This document shows positions 1 through 8,391 of a stretch of DNA of 19,968 bases, in pieces. Both the position numbers and the translations under genes were made by a program. Location of the stretch: contig CAJVPJ010000648.1 of NCBI GenBank assembly GCA_910592205.1, forward strand, positions 1 through 19,968. Reading direction: 5' to 3'. Source of the stretch: Paraglomus occultum (lineage: Eukaryota; Glomeromycota; Glomeromycetes; Paraglomerales; Paraglomeraceae). The notes under the pieces are model-generated. The model was not told the origin of the DNA. It worked only from the letters and a program-made list of their open reading frames with translations, and did not search any database. Each line of letters starts with the position of its first letter. Within the stretch, counting starts at the first letter, position 1.

Positions 1-43
1 AGTGAGGAGGATTGTTCGGATACAGAATTACGTTGCTATTGAA

Positions 44-717
44 TTAGTCGTAATCGGGCTGTGTCATCTGTCCTTCTCTGAAATAGAACCTAGATTCCAC
101 GTGGTTGACACCGAAAAATGTGATATCCGATAGGAGGGGTATGATATAAAACGCAGCAAAAATTCCAATTATTGAAGCAATCTGGGATACCGTTGAGTTT
201 ATCAACATACACACACACACACACCTGGTGAGTCAATCAACTCTGCATTCTCATCATCACCGTTAACCATACGCTCGTCCCGCTCTCAGACATCGTTAAG
301 AAACCTTAGTAATGATCTTATATTTAAGAAAGAAACTACCTGGTGTATAGAACCATATGTCGCTTCATTCTCTTCTATAAATACCCTTTTACGATCTTGA
401 TTGCTTGCTAAAAAAACTCCAGAGTCATTGTCAAAACACTATTTTATGCCATAATTTATGCACATCACGAACGCGTCCTACCATGTAGTCAACCTGTTTC
501 CACCTCTCCATAGTATCCTCTTGCCTTTGGAGTTTCACTACATCTCAATGCCAAAATTAAAAGGCTTTAAAGGTGCCTTAGAAGCTTATATCAAGCAGAG
601 CTTACGATCAAACACTTGTCTCACTATTATTTTCATTTTTTGACGTATGGATTCGTCTGATATTGTGCAGAAAATCGTTCATTCACTCTGCAGCAAGTAG
701 TCCTTACGCTCGTTCAT
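44..717 (-). CDS. Putative small single-pass membrane protein, multi-exon, divergent from SRRT
   Basis: I do not recognise this protein. It was rebuilt by eye from short minus-strand frames joined at phase-compatible splice sites: a first exon at 717 (start uncertain), then 656-606, 543-469 (or starting 537), 407-340, 282-about 223, and 181-44 ending in TAA. Donors include GTAAGG, GTAAGC, GTGATG and GTAGTT; one acceptor is TTTTTTTAG. Introns are 51-62 nt except the last, about 41 nt, which starts inside a GT repeat. The product is roughly 130 aa: a basic helical N-terminal half (QKMKIIVRQVFD, DTMERWKQVDYM), an acidic linker (NGDDENAELID), then one hydrophobic segment (SIIGIFAAFYIIPLLSDI) and a polar tail ending QPDYD. 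I infer a tail-proximal membrane anchor. The start could be the ATG at 717 or the one at 636. The last two exon joins are the weakest; an alternative splices 273 directly to 181. The exon order is fairly convincing, the function unknown. Confidence 0.5.
207..224. repeat. (AC)8 dinucleotide microsatellite
   Basis: An uninterrupted AC run lies at 209-224. On the minus strand it reads (GT)8 directly after CCAG, so it sits where the last intron of the putative membrane-protein gene would begin. Every GT in the tract is a possible 5' splice site. Confidence 0.9.
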
Positions 718-750
718 CCATAGATGTCGTAGGTCCTCCAGATATTAAAC
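718..750. promoter_or_regulatory. Candidate bidirectional promoter between two divergent start codons
   Basis: Only 33 bp separate the possible minus-strand ATG (717) from the SRRT ATG (751). No TATA box is visible in the gap. If both starts are right, the 5' UTR of each gene must lie over the first exons of the other. If the minus-strand start is at 636, the gap is about 114 bp. Confidence 0.3.
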
Positions 751-3700
751 ATGAATTCGAAACGTCGTACCAATGATTATTCTGATGATGAAGGGACGCC
801 TCGTCACAGCCGTGGCGAGTCGTTTAGGCGTGAGCGTCGTCCAAGTCTTGAAAGGAGAGATTTCCGCGACCGCGATCGTGATAGAGACCGAGATCGTGAT
901 AGGGATAAAGATAGAGAAAAAGACAGAGAGCGCGATAGAGATCGAACACGCGATCGCGACTATGATAGAGATCGGGATCGTGACCGCGATGCATTTGGAG
1001 ATCGGAGAAAAAGAGAAAATAGTAATTCCCCTGCTGACGATAGAGGTAACGAAGCGCAGCTGACGTGGAATGAACTCCAAATAAAATCATTATAATGTTT
1101 ATGTTGTCAGTTGTCACTATATTTGTTCTTTGCTGATATTGATTCTACTTCAGATCGGCGATTTAAAAGAAGGCGATCTTTATCACCGAGAAGGTCGGAA
1201 GGTGCTCTTGGGGGAGATCTTTACATTCCCGACTATGATAAAGATGGATATGCACCTGGGCCGAGATATGGGAAGCCAACAGAAATGCGTTATCCACCGC
1301 CACCATATCATCCAGTAATGCCTATGGGTAGCTTTCATATAAAAATAAGCGATTATTGTTTCAAGTTTATAAATGATGCTTTATTCAAAGATTTGACTTT
1401 TTTATAGGATTTAATGTTCCACCGCCTCAACTGATGCCACCAGGAGGTCCGTTGATGCCTATGGATTGGACAGGACCCCCAGGAAGGTACTAAGCGCATC
1501 GATTTATGATGTTAGCCCGTCTTGCCTGAATCGTATTTTGAATAACTTTACCATCTCGTAGACAAGAACCGCCGAAAGATCCAGCAGAATTAGATTTTCT
1601 CGTCACATACAAATACTTTGTCGATTATCTCATGTATAAAAACCCAAACACCCGGTGCGATGACGAGGAACTTCATAGAAAATATAGTGCATATAAGGAG
1701 GAATTTGGTTTCCGACAATTGCGTACGTTCTTTGAAACTCACAAGGAAGAAGAGTGGTTCCTTGAAAAATATGAACCAAAACATTTAAAACCGCGTATTG
1801 ACGAAGCCAATGAATTGAAAAAGAAGTTGTTTGAGAAATTTGTCGAGGAACTGGATGAAGGAAAATTTGATGACATATCAAATGACACAGTCGAACCAGT
1901 GGAAGGAAAAATAGATGGTACATAACAGTGTATACGCGGTCTTGTATATTTTTTTTTCTTGTAAAACCATTAACTTTCATTGTGTATTCGATAGAGAGCG
2001 GATCAGAACAGAAAAACGAACAAGAAGAGGAGAGTAACAGACTTTTCATTAAAAGTGTGCCTCCAACAATCTCCCGATCCAAAATCGTTGAGGTATGCGA
2101 ACGACACCTTGTCACGTTTGTTAATGGCACGTGAGATTTACACGTTTTTAATTTGCGGTTGTAGATGTGCGAGCGAGTCGAAGGTTTTAAATATCTGGCT
2201 CTTTCCGAGCCAAATCCTCAAAAGAAGTTTCACAGGTTAGGTTGGATTGTCTTTACAGAGGAGACAGATATGGATGAGGCGTTTAAACAACTTAACGAAC
2301 AGAAAGTGGGTATTTTTGTTTGTCTGAGCGATACATAATCCTTATTACTAACATAGCCGTACTCTATTTTAGATCGATGATTTTATTTTCTACCTTGCTC
2401 GACACAAGAGTCACAGCGGTCCTGTTCGCAATCGGGTTGCTCCCGAAACAGCTACCACACCCGAAAGGTTAAAGAAAGATCTTGAACGTGTAGAGGAACT
2501 TATAAGCAAACTAGACAATGACATTGGTATCGTTGGTGTCAAGGAAAAGATTAAAGATAGGCTCGAACGACTTACAGAAAGTGTAGACGATGAAAATATG
2601 CGGGTATGTAACATACTTGTATCCGTGTCGACAAACACCCGATTGCAGTTGCTCACATTATTTGCGATATATCTAAACAGATTAAGAAATCTTTGGATCT
2701 TCACATGGAATACCTACGTCGAACTCATTTATTCTGTTACTATTGCGGTAGCGATTCTGATTCTATGGAAGAATTCACTAGAAAATGTCCCGGCCGTCAT
2801 TTGAGGAAGTCCGCTGCAACTAATGAAACGAAAGCTCCCTCAAAAAATCCGAAAGAAAAATCCAACAGCGGTATTTACATGATTTAGCTCTCGATGTTAT
2901 ACAAATTAAGTTTTAAGCTGACCCGTTCCCAATCCTAACAGCAGCACAGTGGATTAAAACACTCGACAACAAAATTGATTTAAAACTGCATCCCCAGGAG
3001 TTCCTAGAAAAAATCGGAACTCTTGGAGGAAAGAAGGTGGAAACGTATGTGCTTTAATACAGTTTGTCGATGTTACGTTTGCTTTGATGCTAATATATAT
3101 ATTTGAATAGTGAGATAGATAATCTCATACGGGACAATACTGCAGAAATGGAACCAGGAGTTAAATTCCGATGTAAATTATGTGGTAAACTATTCAAAGG
3201 TCAAGAATTTGTACGGAAGCATATCAATCTCAAGCACAACGACAAACTGGAAGAAGTTAGAAATGATGTAAGTCACTCGTTTTTGCATTCATTCAGGTCC
3301 CGTTACAGCATGTTCTAATACATTAAAATGGACAGTGTGCATTCTTTAATAATTATGTGCTCGATCCGAATCATCTTCTTCCGACAACACCTCCAAACCC
3401 GACAGCTGGTTTATTGGTACCGCAAAACAATCCTCCCGTACCACCTAATCCATTCCCAGTTATACCTAATGGACCGCCACCACCATTCCTTGGCTTCAAT
3501 TTCCCTCTCATGGGAGCAGCAGCAGGGACACCACATGATCAAATCCCGCGTATAGGGTTCGATGACAGGGGGGATATGCGTGACAGTCGTGGAGGAAGAA
3601 GATCTCCCGGAAAAAGACAGCCATCCTCTCGCTCTAGGCTCAAGTAAGCATATATAAATAACTACGCAACATTTTCTGTTTAAAATGACGATGAGTATCT

Positions 3701-3813
3701 CATGTTGAATTCTTTATCATAGCGATGCGAACATGAGTTTCGATCCGCGTCAGGTGAAGTCATACGTTGATTTAGATGCACCAGCTGAAGGTGATATAGA
3801 GATTCAATATTGA
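751..3813 (+). CDS. SRRT: Serrate/Ars2 homologue (SRRT; fungal Pir2 family), nuclear cap-complex RNA-processing factor
   Basis: Twelve exons keep one 740-aa frame: 751-1045, 1154-1327, 1408-1486, 1562-1917, 1995-2092, 2165-2305, 2373-2603, 2681-2870, 2942-3044, 3111-3267, 3336-3643, 3723-3813. All introns are GT-AG, 66-108 nt. Residues 37-80 are an Arg-Asp repeat, followed by an RS-like patch (KRRRSLSPRR). Residues 183-301 are the Serrate N-terminal helical domain with KEEEWFLEKY at 244-253. An RRM-like domain starts near 317 (RLFIKSVPPTISRSKIVE). Residues 459-500 form a Cys-rich segment (C477, C480, C494, H498). The Ars2 zinc finger is C577-x2-C580-x12-H593-x4-H598, followed by a Pro-rich region and the C-terminal DPRQVKSYVDLDAP motif. 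Known family role: it binds the nuclear cap-binding complex and routes transcripts to processing or decay. The gene is divergent from the 44-717 gene and convergent with the MAPR gene. Family assignment is very secure; the lineage is less so. Confidence 0.93.
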
Positions 3814-4058
3814 TATCAAGTAGATTCGATACATAATAATAGCGTTTGCATCAGCAAATACTTCAGACACTAGCGTTCTAGCAACTATTGCTTTCCCTCT
3901 CATTCAGTGACTCGCACCTTTTCATCCACTATGTATGCAAAAATTCTGATACTTTCTTACAATTTAGCACCTGGTATTAACTGCCAGAGGCAAAGATTAA
4001 TTGAATACTGGTATTTTTATTACATTTTCCGCAATAAACATGCTGCAGATTGCTGATA
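3814..4058. other. Convergent 3' intergenic region with opposed poly(A) signals
   Basis: This 245-bp gap lies between the SRRT and MAPR stop codons. A minus-strand AATAAA (4021-4016) lies about 40 nt past the MAPR stop. A plus-strand AATAAA (4033-4038) lies about 220 nt past the SRRT stop. Use of both would make the two 3' UTRs overlap. Confidence 0.55.
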
Positions 4059-4752
4059 TTACACAACCTTTCCGACAATATTATATCTTTCCGAAAAGAA
4101 AGTGTACCATTTATCAAGGACCTCTAGCTGTAGTTACAAAGAATGTTGGCGTATGATTCTGATACGAATTTAAACAGGGCTGCAAGATGACTTACTTGAG
4201 ATTCGTCCAATGTACTAACATCAGCAACTACGTCTTGGGGATCCGTCGAGCTCTTGCCCAAGGCCTAAATTGTGTATCATTGTTAACGGACATAGACCGA
4301 ACATTTTCTCTGTGTCAAACAAGAACCAGTCGCATTACCCTAGATGCATCCTTTCCAGCAAAAACACTGTAAGCGCCTCCGGGGCCGTACAATTCCCGCT
4401 TGGAAGACACATCGAATACCGTCCCCTTCACGGCAACATAAATCGCTGTATTTTCATCTGAGCCAGTAAACTGTTGTTTACAAAAAGTAATCACATTAAC
4501 ATCTAACAGTCTAGTATGATAAGAAATGTTTGGGTACACCTGCCTGAGAAAGTTGCTCTGAAGTGAAAGGAGTATCTTTCGGAGGATCGAGTTTTGTATC
4601 TTTAGGTGGTCCAAGTCCCCACAGTTGACTGAAATAATCGAACGAGCGTTACCTTTCAAATTGCCGTACCAGTGTTTGCGTTGAACGGTGAAACATGCTT
4701 GCTATATCCTTTCCCCTCTTGCCACAATGAATATTCTAAATACTCACCCCAT
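4059..4752 (-). CDS. MAPR-family cytochrome b5-like heme/steroid-binding protein (Dap1/PGRMC type)
   Basis: Five exons, read right to left: 4752-4748, 4628-4544, 4470-4339, 4264-4196, 4127-4059 (stop TAA), giving 119 aa. The first coding exon is only ATGGG before a GTGAGT donor. Introns are 119, 73, 74 and 68 nt. Residues 22-117 cover the MAPR domain: FTSEQLSQFTGSDENTAIYV, then VKGTVFDVS, YGPGGAYSVFAGKDASRALG and RYNIVGKV. Y64 lines up with the heme-ligating Tyr113 of human PGRMC1; Y58 and Y112 match its two other conserved tyrosines. No transmembrane segment precedes the domain, as in yeast Dap1 and unlike PGRMC1. Family role: heme binding and support of cytochrome P450 enzymes in sterol synthesis. 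The second intron appears to use a GC donor (CAG|GCAGGT). A later ATG at 4696 would need a 24-nt intron and was rejected as the start. Confidence 0.88.
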
Positions 4753-5414
4753 ACTTATGACAGTTGTTTGTTTCTCCGCTGTATTGTTATGTTGCAGGTA
4801 TTAATATACATTGATTGTTACACAGGTCAATCATGGGGGGAGCACGCCGGCCGGAATAACAACGTAACAGGAATAGATCTGACAGAAACTCCCACAGCGT
4901 ATGGCACGATCGTAACATGCAGTATTATAATATATATCCCATGTCCCTTACTAAATTACCCACGTTATCACAAAGGTCTGACATCGTTCCAACACAGTAG
5001 GATCTCACATACTAGTATCAGAAATAGACAAGGACGGTATAAAATACGTCAATAATTACAGAATTAGTACAACAATCAGGACCGATTTCTAATATACGTT
5101 AAGCGATGTCCGACAGCGTCAATGGATGTAAAAAATCGCGGACACTTTTCTATTAGGATTATTGTTCTAACCGATGTATGATGGCGCGCATAATAAACTG
5201 CACTCGTTTTTACAGATTTCTATGGTTACATATAGCATGTCGGCTATAATCAAACACCGGACTATTTTTGAAGGTGAAAAAGACATTCTCGGAGAATAGG
5301 CCTTATACCATGTTATTCGAAAGTTGATGTTACGTGTCTTACCCAAATTAATATCCAACATGGGTGCCATGGTATATAGAACCGGAACATACCGTACTGC
5401 CAACTAAGAACAGA
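4753..5414. other. Upstream region of the MAPR gene; no firm gene
   Basis: No recognisable gene. A 67-codon minus-strand frame (5370-5167) begins at ACCATGGC, a strong start context, and holds a GTAAGA donor-like site at 5342-5337. Its product (MAPMLDINLG...) is unknown and may be chance. A plus-strand open frame at 4672-5055 lies across the MAPR first intron and promoter and is probably fortuitous. Confidence 0.4.
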
Positions 5415-5595
5415 TCAACAAATTTTTGACGCAGCTTCTTTGTAATCTTCACCTTGCAAACGACAAGTCATATACTTGCCTCTGATGCCCGAACATACCC
5501 GAATAAACGATGTGTGAAGAAAATCGCTAGCTGCTTGGGAAAAAACGTTGTTCAAACTATTAAAAACTAACAACGTTATTTTAATAGACCAACCA
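5415..5595 (-). CDS. Probable 3'-terminal exon of an unrecognised small gene
   Basis: A strong 3' splice site (TTTATTTTTTCATAG) ends at 5596, with a branch-point-like ACTAAC about 35 nt upstream. It opens a 59-codon frame ending in TGA at 5417-5415. The predicted C-terminus contains SQAASDFLHTSFIRVCSGIR followed by a Cys-x8-Cys segment (VCSGIRGKYMTC) and ends SKIC. The upstream exon is unresolved. A frame from ATG 5909 to 5833 (MSSHIIFKPANVANISLAKD...) has the right phase, but it would need a poor GTTTTT donor and a 237-nt intron, longer than any other here. The Cys spacing is only loosely like twin-Cys mitochondrial proteins, so I do not name a family. Confidence 0.33.
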
Positions 5596-6407
5596 CTATG
5601 AAAAAATAAAGTTATTTTTAGAAAAGAGTGTTAGTGACGATAAAGTTGCCCAGCACCTAACCCAGTTTATGGTGGTGCCATATGATTACTGGAAATCGTT
5701 TAAACATAAAAAACATAATCAAGAAAAAATTAACATGTTTGTATATTTGTTAAATATTTAATAAATATATATGCAGACGGCTTTCACCTTGTCAAGGATT
5801 ACGTAAAAAGCTTATCTTAAGGAAAGAAAAACTTTATCTGTTTGAGTGTATCTTTAGCCAAACTAATGTTAGCCACATTCGCTGGTTTAAATATAATGTG
5901 TGAGGACATTTTTCACTCGAGTCAGATTACTGACAACTAGTTGACTTATACATATTACGTAAAATAATACAAGATTATAAATGTATGATAAATACATTGT
6001 TTATATTAATATTAATATAGATTCAACAGGAACGATTAAAGTTTTTCAATTTGCGTCATGTATTTTTACCAGTTAAACAATAGTCTTTATTACGCGTCTT
6101 GAATTAAATATACCATTTTCAAATTATACCGTCGAAATTCTTACGAACGAAAAATCCACGCTTTATCACGTTGTTTCGTTCTGTGCCTGAGCTTTGCAAA
6201 AAACACAAAAGTTATCAGTCTCAACTGTACGAAAAAAAGACGGTACTTTGAAGCATAGAGGCGGTAATGGCAGTCCAAAGAAATAGCGGCCAAGATATCA
6301 AAATCTATCGGCCAAGCTGTAACGTCACAATACATCAATACTCTGCTAATTATAACGTGTCCCATCGCACATGACAGACAAAAAGTCTTTAGGCTGTAAA
6401 AACGCCT

Positions 6408-6423
6408 TGGCTATATATAGCCA
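6408..6423. promoter_or_regulatory. 16-bp perfect palindrome with TATA core
   Basis: TGGCTATATATAGCCA is self-complementary and is followed by GCCAAT at 6427-6432. It could be a core promoter or a dimer-binding site, but no gene start lies close by on either strand. Confidence 0.3.
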
Positions 6424-6665
6424 CGCCAATGCTCACAAAAGTTTATAAGCAAAAACGTGTCGAACGAACCGAATGTCACCTTAACCACAATTAGAAAACA
6501 GTTGTACGCTGATAAAAAAATAACGAATTTTCAAATTTGAATAGTTTATGAATTCTATTCCAGAATCTGTTTTAGTAAACTCGCTGTAAGCTAGTTATTG
6601 ATGACAACAGTGAACAGACAATTTTGACTCTAATTATATACCTTGCTGAATTTTAAACAATCGTA

Positions 6666-7029
6666 TCAATTATTAGAATTGATATAGTTTGATATGTTTA
6701 TAACAACTTTTTTATAGTCAAGCTTTTTTGCCACACATGTAATAACACTAAACTGCAAGATTACTCAAAATTGCGAAATAGAATTAAAGCAAGAACGTGA
6801 ACCGACAAACAACCGTCGTTCAGAAATACGAGCTACGCAGTAAATTTAAACTTTGCTTTTACCTTGCAGCTGTTTACACGTGCTTGATCAATCTCTAAAA
6901 TTGGTAAATTCATCACGTACGTTGTAACAAAAGTTGAAAGAACAAAGTGTTGCCCCATCGCATCGTTATTAGTGTCAATTCTATAGTCTACAACCATAAA
7001 CTTGGTTGTTTTCGCTCGCAGTAAATATG
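6666..7029 (-). CDS. Possible two-exon fragment of an unknown gene
   Basis: A minus-strand frame of 55 codons (7029-6863) ends at a GTAAAA donor. A 110-nt intron ending TAATCTTGCAG leads in phase 0 to 28 more codons (6752-6666, TGA). Representative residues are VVDYRIDTNND and NLPILEIDQARVNSCK. A further upstream piece (7092-7064) fits in phase, but it would require a 34-nt intron. No family is recognised, and the local AT content makes chance open frames likely. Confidence 0.2.
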
Positions 7030-7186
7030 CTAGCAAACTTTAAACGAATAGTAAGACGCTTACATAATTGCATGTAGTTGGCAAAACCGCTGCTGGGTAA
7101 CAACTAAACACGCCGTTTTATTTTGCGAGAGGGGCTATGTATAAATCACGTGTTGATTAGTTGATTTGCATGTATTAATACATGGC

Positions 7187-7236
7187 GGGTCTAGCTTTTT
7201 TCGGCACTGAAGGGTCAAAAAAAGCAAACTAGACCC
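7187..7236. repeat. Imperfect 50-bp hairpin
   Basis: Arms GGGTCTAG (7187-7194) and CTAGACCC (7229-7236) are perfectly complementary. An inner CTTTTTT/AAAAAAG pairing continues the stem after a small bulge. It could be a transposon relic or a structured RNA; nothing here decides. Confidence 0.6.
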
Positions 7237-7298
7237 GAATAGGTTTGCGTGATCTCGATTACACAGATCTTGATTTTCTAAAAATAAGCATTTAAGTC

Positions 7299-7528
7299 AA
7301 AACCCGAGACTGGGATTCGGATGGCACACGGTCACCAAAGTTTGTCCAACGCATTTAATAATAATTCAAGTGAAAGAGTGGTAATAACTTGGTGGGCAAG
7401 ACAAGGTTGCCAAAATAAACGTTAAAGACCAATTTGAGAACAATAAGAGCGGGGCATGTTGAAAATATTGACTGACCAATTAAAGTGACATTTTTTTTAA
7501 TGATCGAATGTCAAAAGTCTCGGGTTTT
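7299..7528. repeat. 13-bp inverted repeat spanning 230 bp, candidate MITE relic
   Basis: AAAACCCGAGACT at 7299-7311 is exactly reverse-complemented at 7516-7528. The interior shows no transposase, and I see no clear target-site duplication. Confidence 0.3.
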
Positions 7529-8391
7529 TTCGCCACATGAAGTTCACATGCAGACTACAAAAACTGACGTAACCATCATTGTTCGATACGTCCTTTACTT
7601 TATGAAACTGTCGATTTCAAGCATTCATATCGTCGATGTTTATTGCTTAAAGTAGCAATATAGATTTCTAACTATTTTGAGCCTATTCGATCATATTTTT
7701 TTTCAGAGATTTACTTGTTAGCGTTAGATGCTATTAAATGAGTGTACGGTATTTTTATTCTATCCAATCAGATTTATGACTTCATTCCTATTATTGTTTA
7801 TACTTATGAATGTGTAACCAACATATACGCCCACGTTGAAGTATATGCTTCCACTTAATTTAGATATGCCCCAGATATTCCCCGGGAGAATGTTTATACT
7901 GTGCTTTTGGGCCCAAACCCCAGATTGCAATTAATTTCCGACAATTACCGAAGCTTGCCCCTCATGTCCGTTAAAATTAATCTAAAAGTAATTTTGTGAA
8001 GATTTTTGAAAACGCGAATCCTAACATACATGTGAAATAGCATAATCAGAGTTAGCCAGATATTAATCTCTTAAAATATTAACAAGTAATTGTACTTTTT
8101 TTTCCGCTGCCAAATACAGTCAGGACTTACTCGAAAAGAAGCTACTGCATTCACTGTATTGGCAAGGTGGTGTGCATAAAAAATCGATCGAATTACTTGG
8201 TTTATTTTCATTGTTATTTTTACACACGATTTTGATCGGCTTCGGTTTGTCTTACTACGGACAAAATGTTGGGTTGTAAATCTGGGGAAGTTTCCGTTTC
8301 AATGGTTGCATCCGTTTCATTTGGCTTTCTGCAACGTCAATGGGAAATTAATGTTAAGTTTGCATTACTGATGGGGGAATGGTTTCATGAA

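Larger units (their letters stand above)
5910..8391. other. AT-rich gene-poor region, 2.5 kb
   Basis: No recognisable gene. It contains a 16-bp palindrome with a TATA core (6408-6423), a hairpin (7187-7236), a 13-bp inverted repeat (7299-7311 with 7516-7528), a 12-bp GC-centred palindrome TTTGGGCCCAAA (7906-7917), and several frames of 30-55 codons on both strands. The most exon-like frames are at 6666-7029 minus and 7321-7425 plus (ATG, 34 codons). Confidence 0.5.

Noticed and set aside
1-42. Plus-strand frame SEEDCSDTELRCY ending at 42, possible tail of an upstream gene
   Set aside because: Only 13 codons are visible and the opposite strand carries a stronger coding case at 44-181.
458-643. 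61-codon plus-strand frame upstream of SRRT
   Set aside because: It is antisense to the better-supported minus-strand exons of the 44-717 gene.
745-1117. Long frames on the other strand and frame across SRRT exon 1
   Set aside because: Shadows of the Arg-Asp repeat; the RD frame continues through 11 phase-consistent introns.
4629-4696. MAPR start at ATG 4696 with a 24-nt intron
   Set aside because: The intron would be far below the range seen here; the ATGGG exon with GTGAGT donor fits better.
4672-5055. 127-codon plus-strand frame
   Set aside because: Overlaps the MAPR first intron and promoter, has no recognisable domain and no splice partner.
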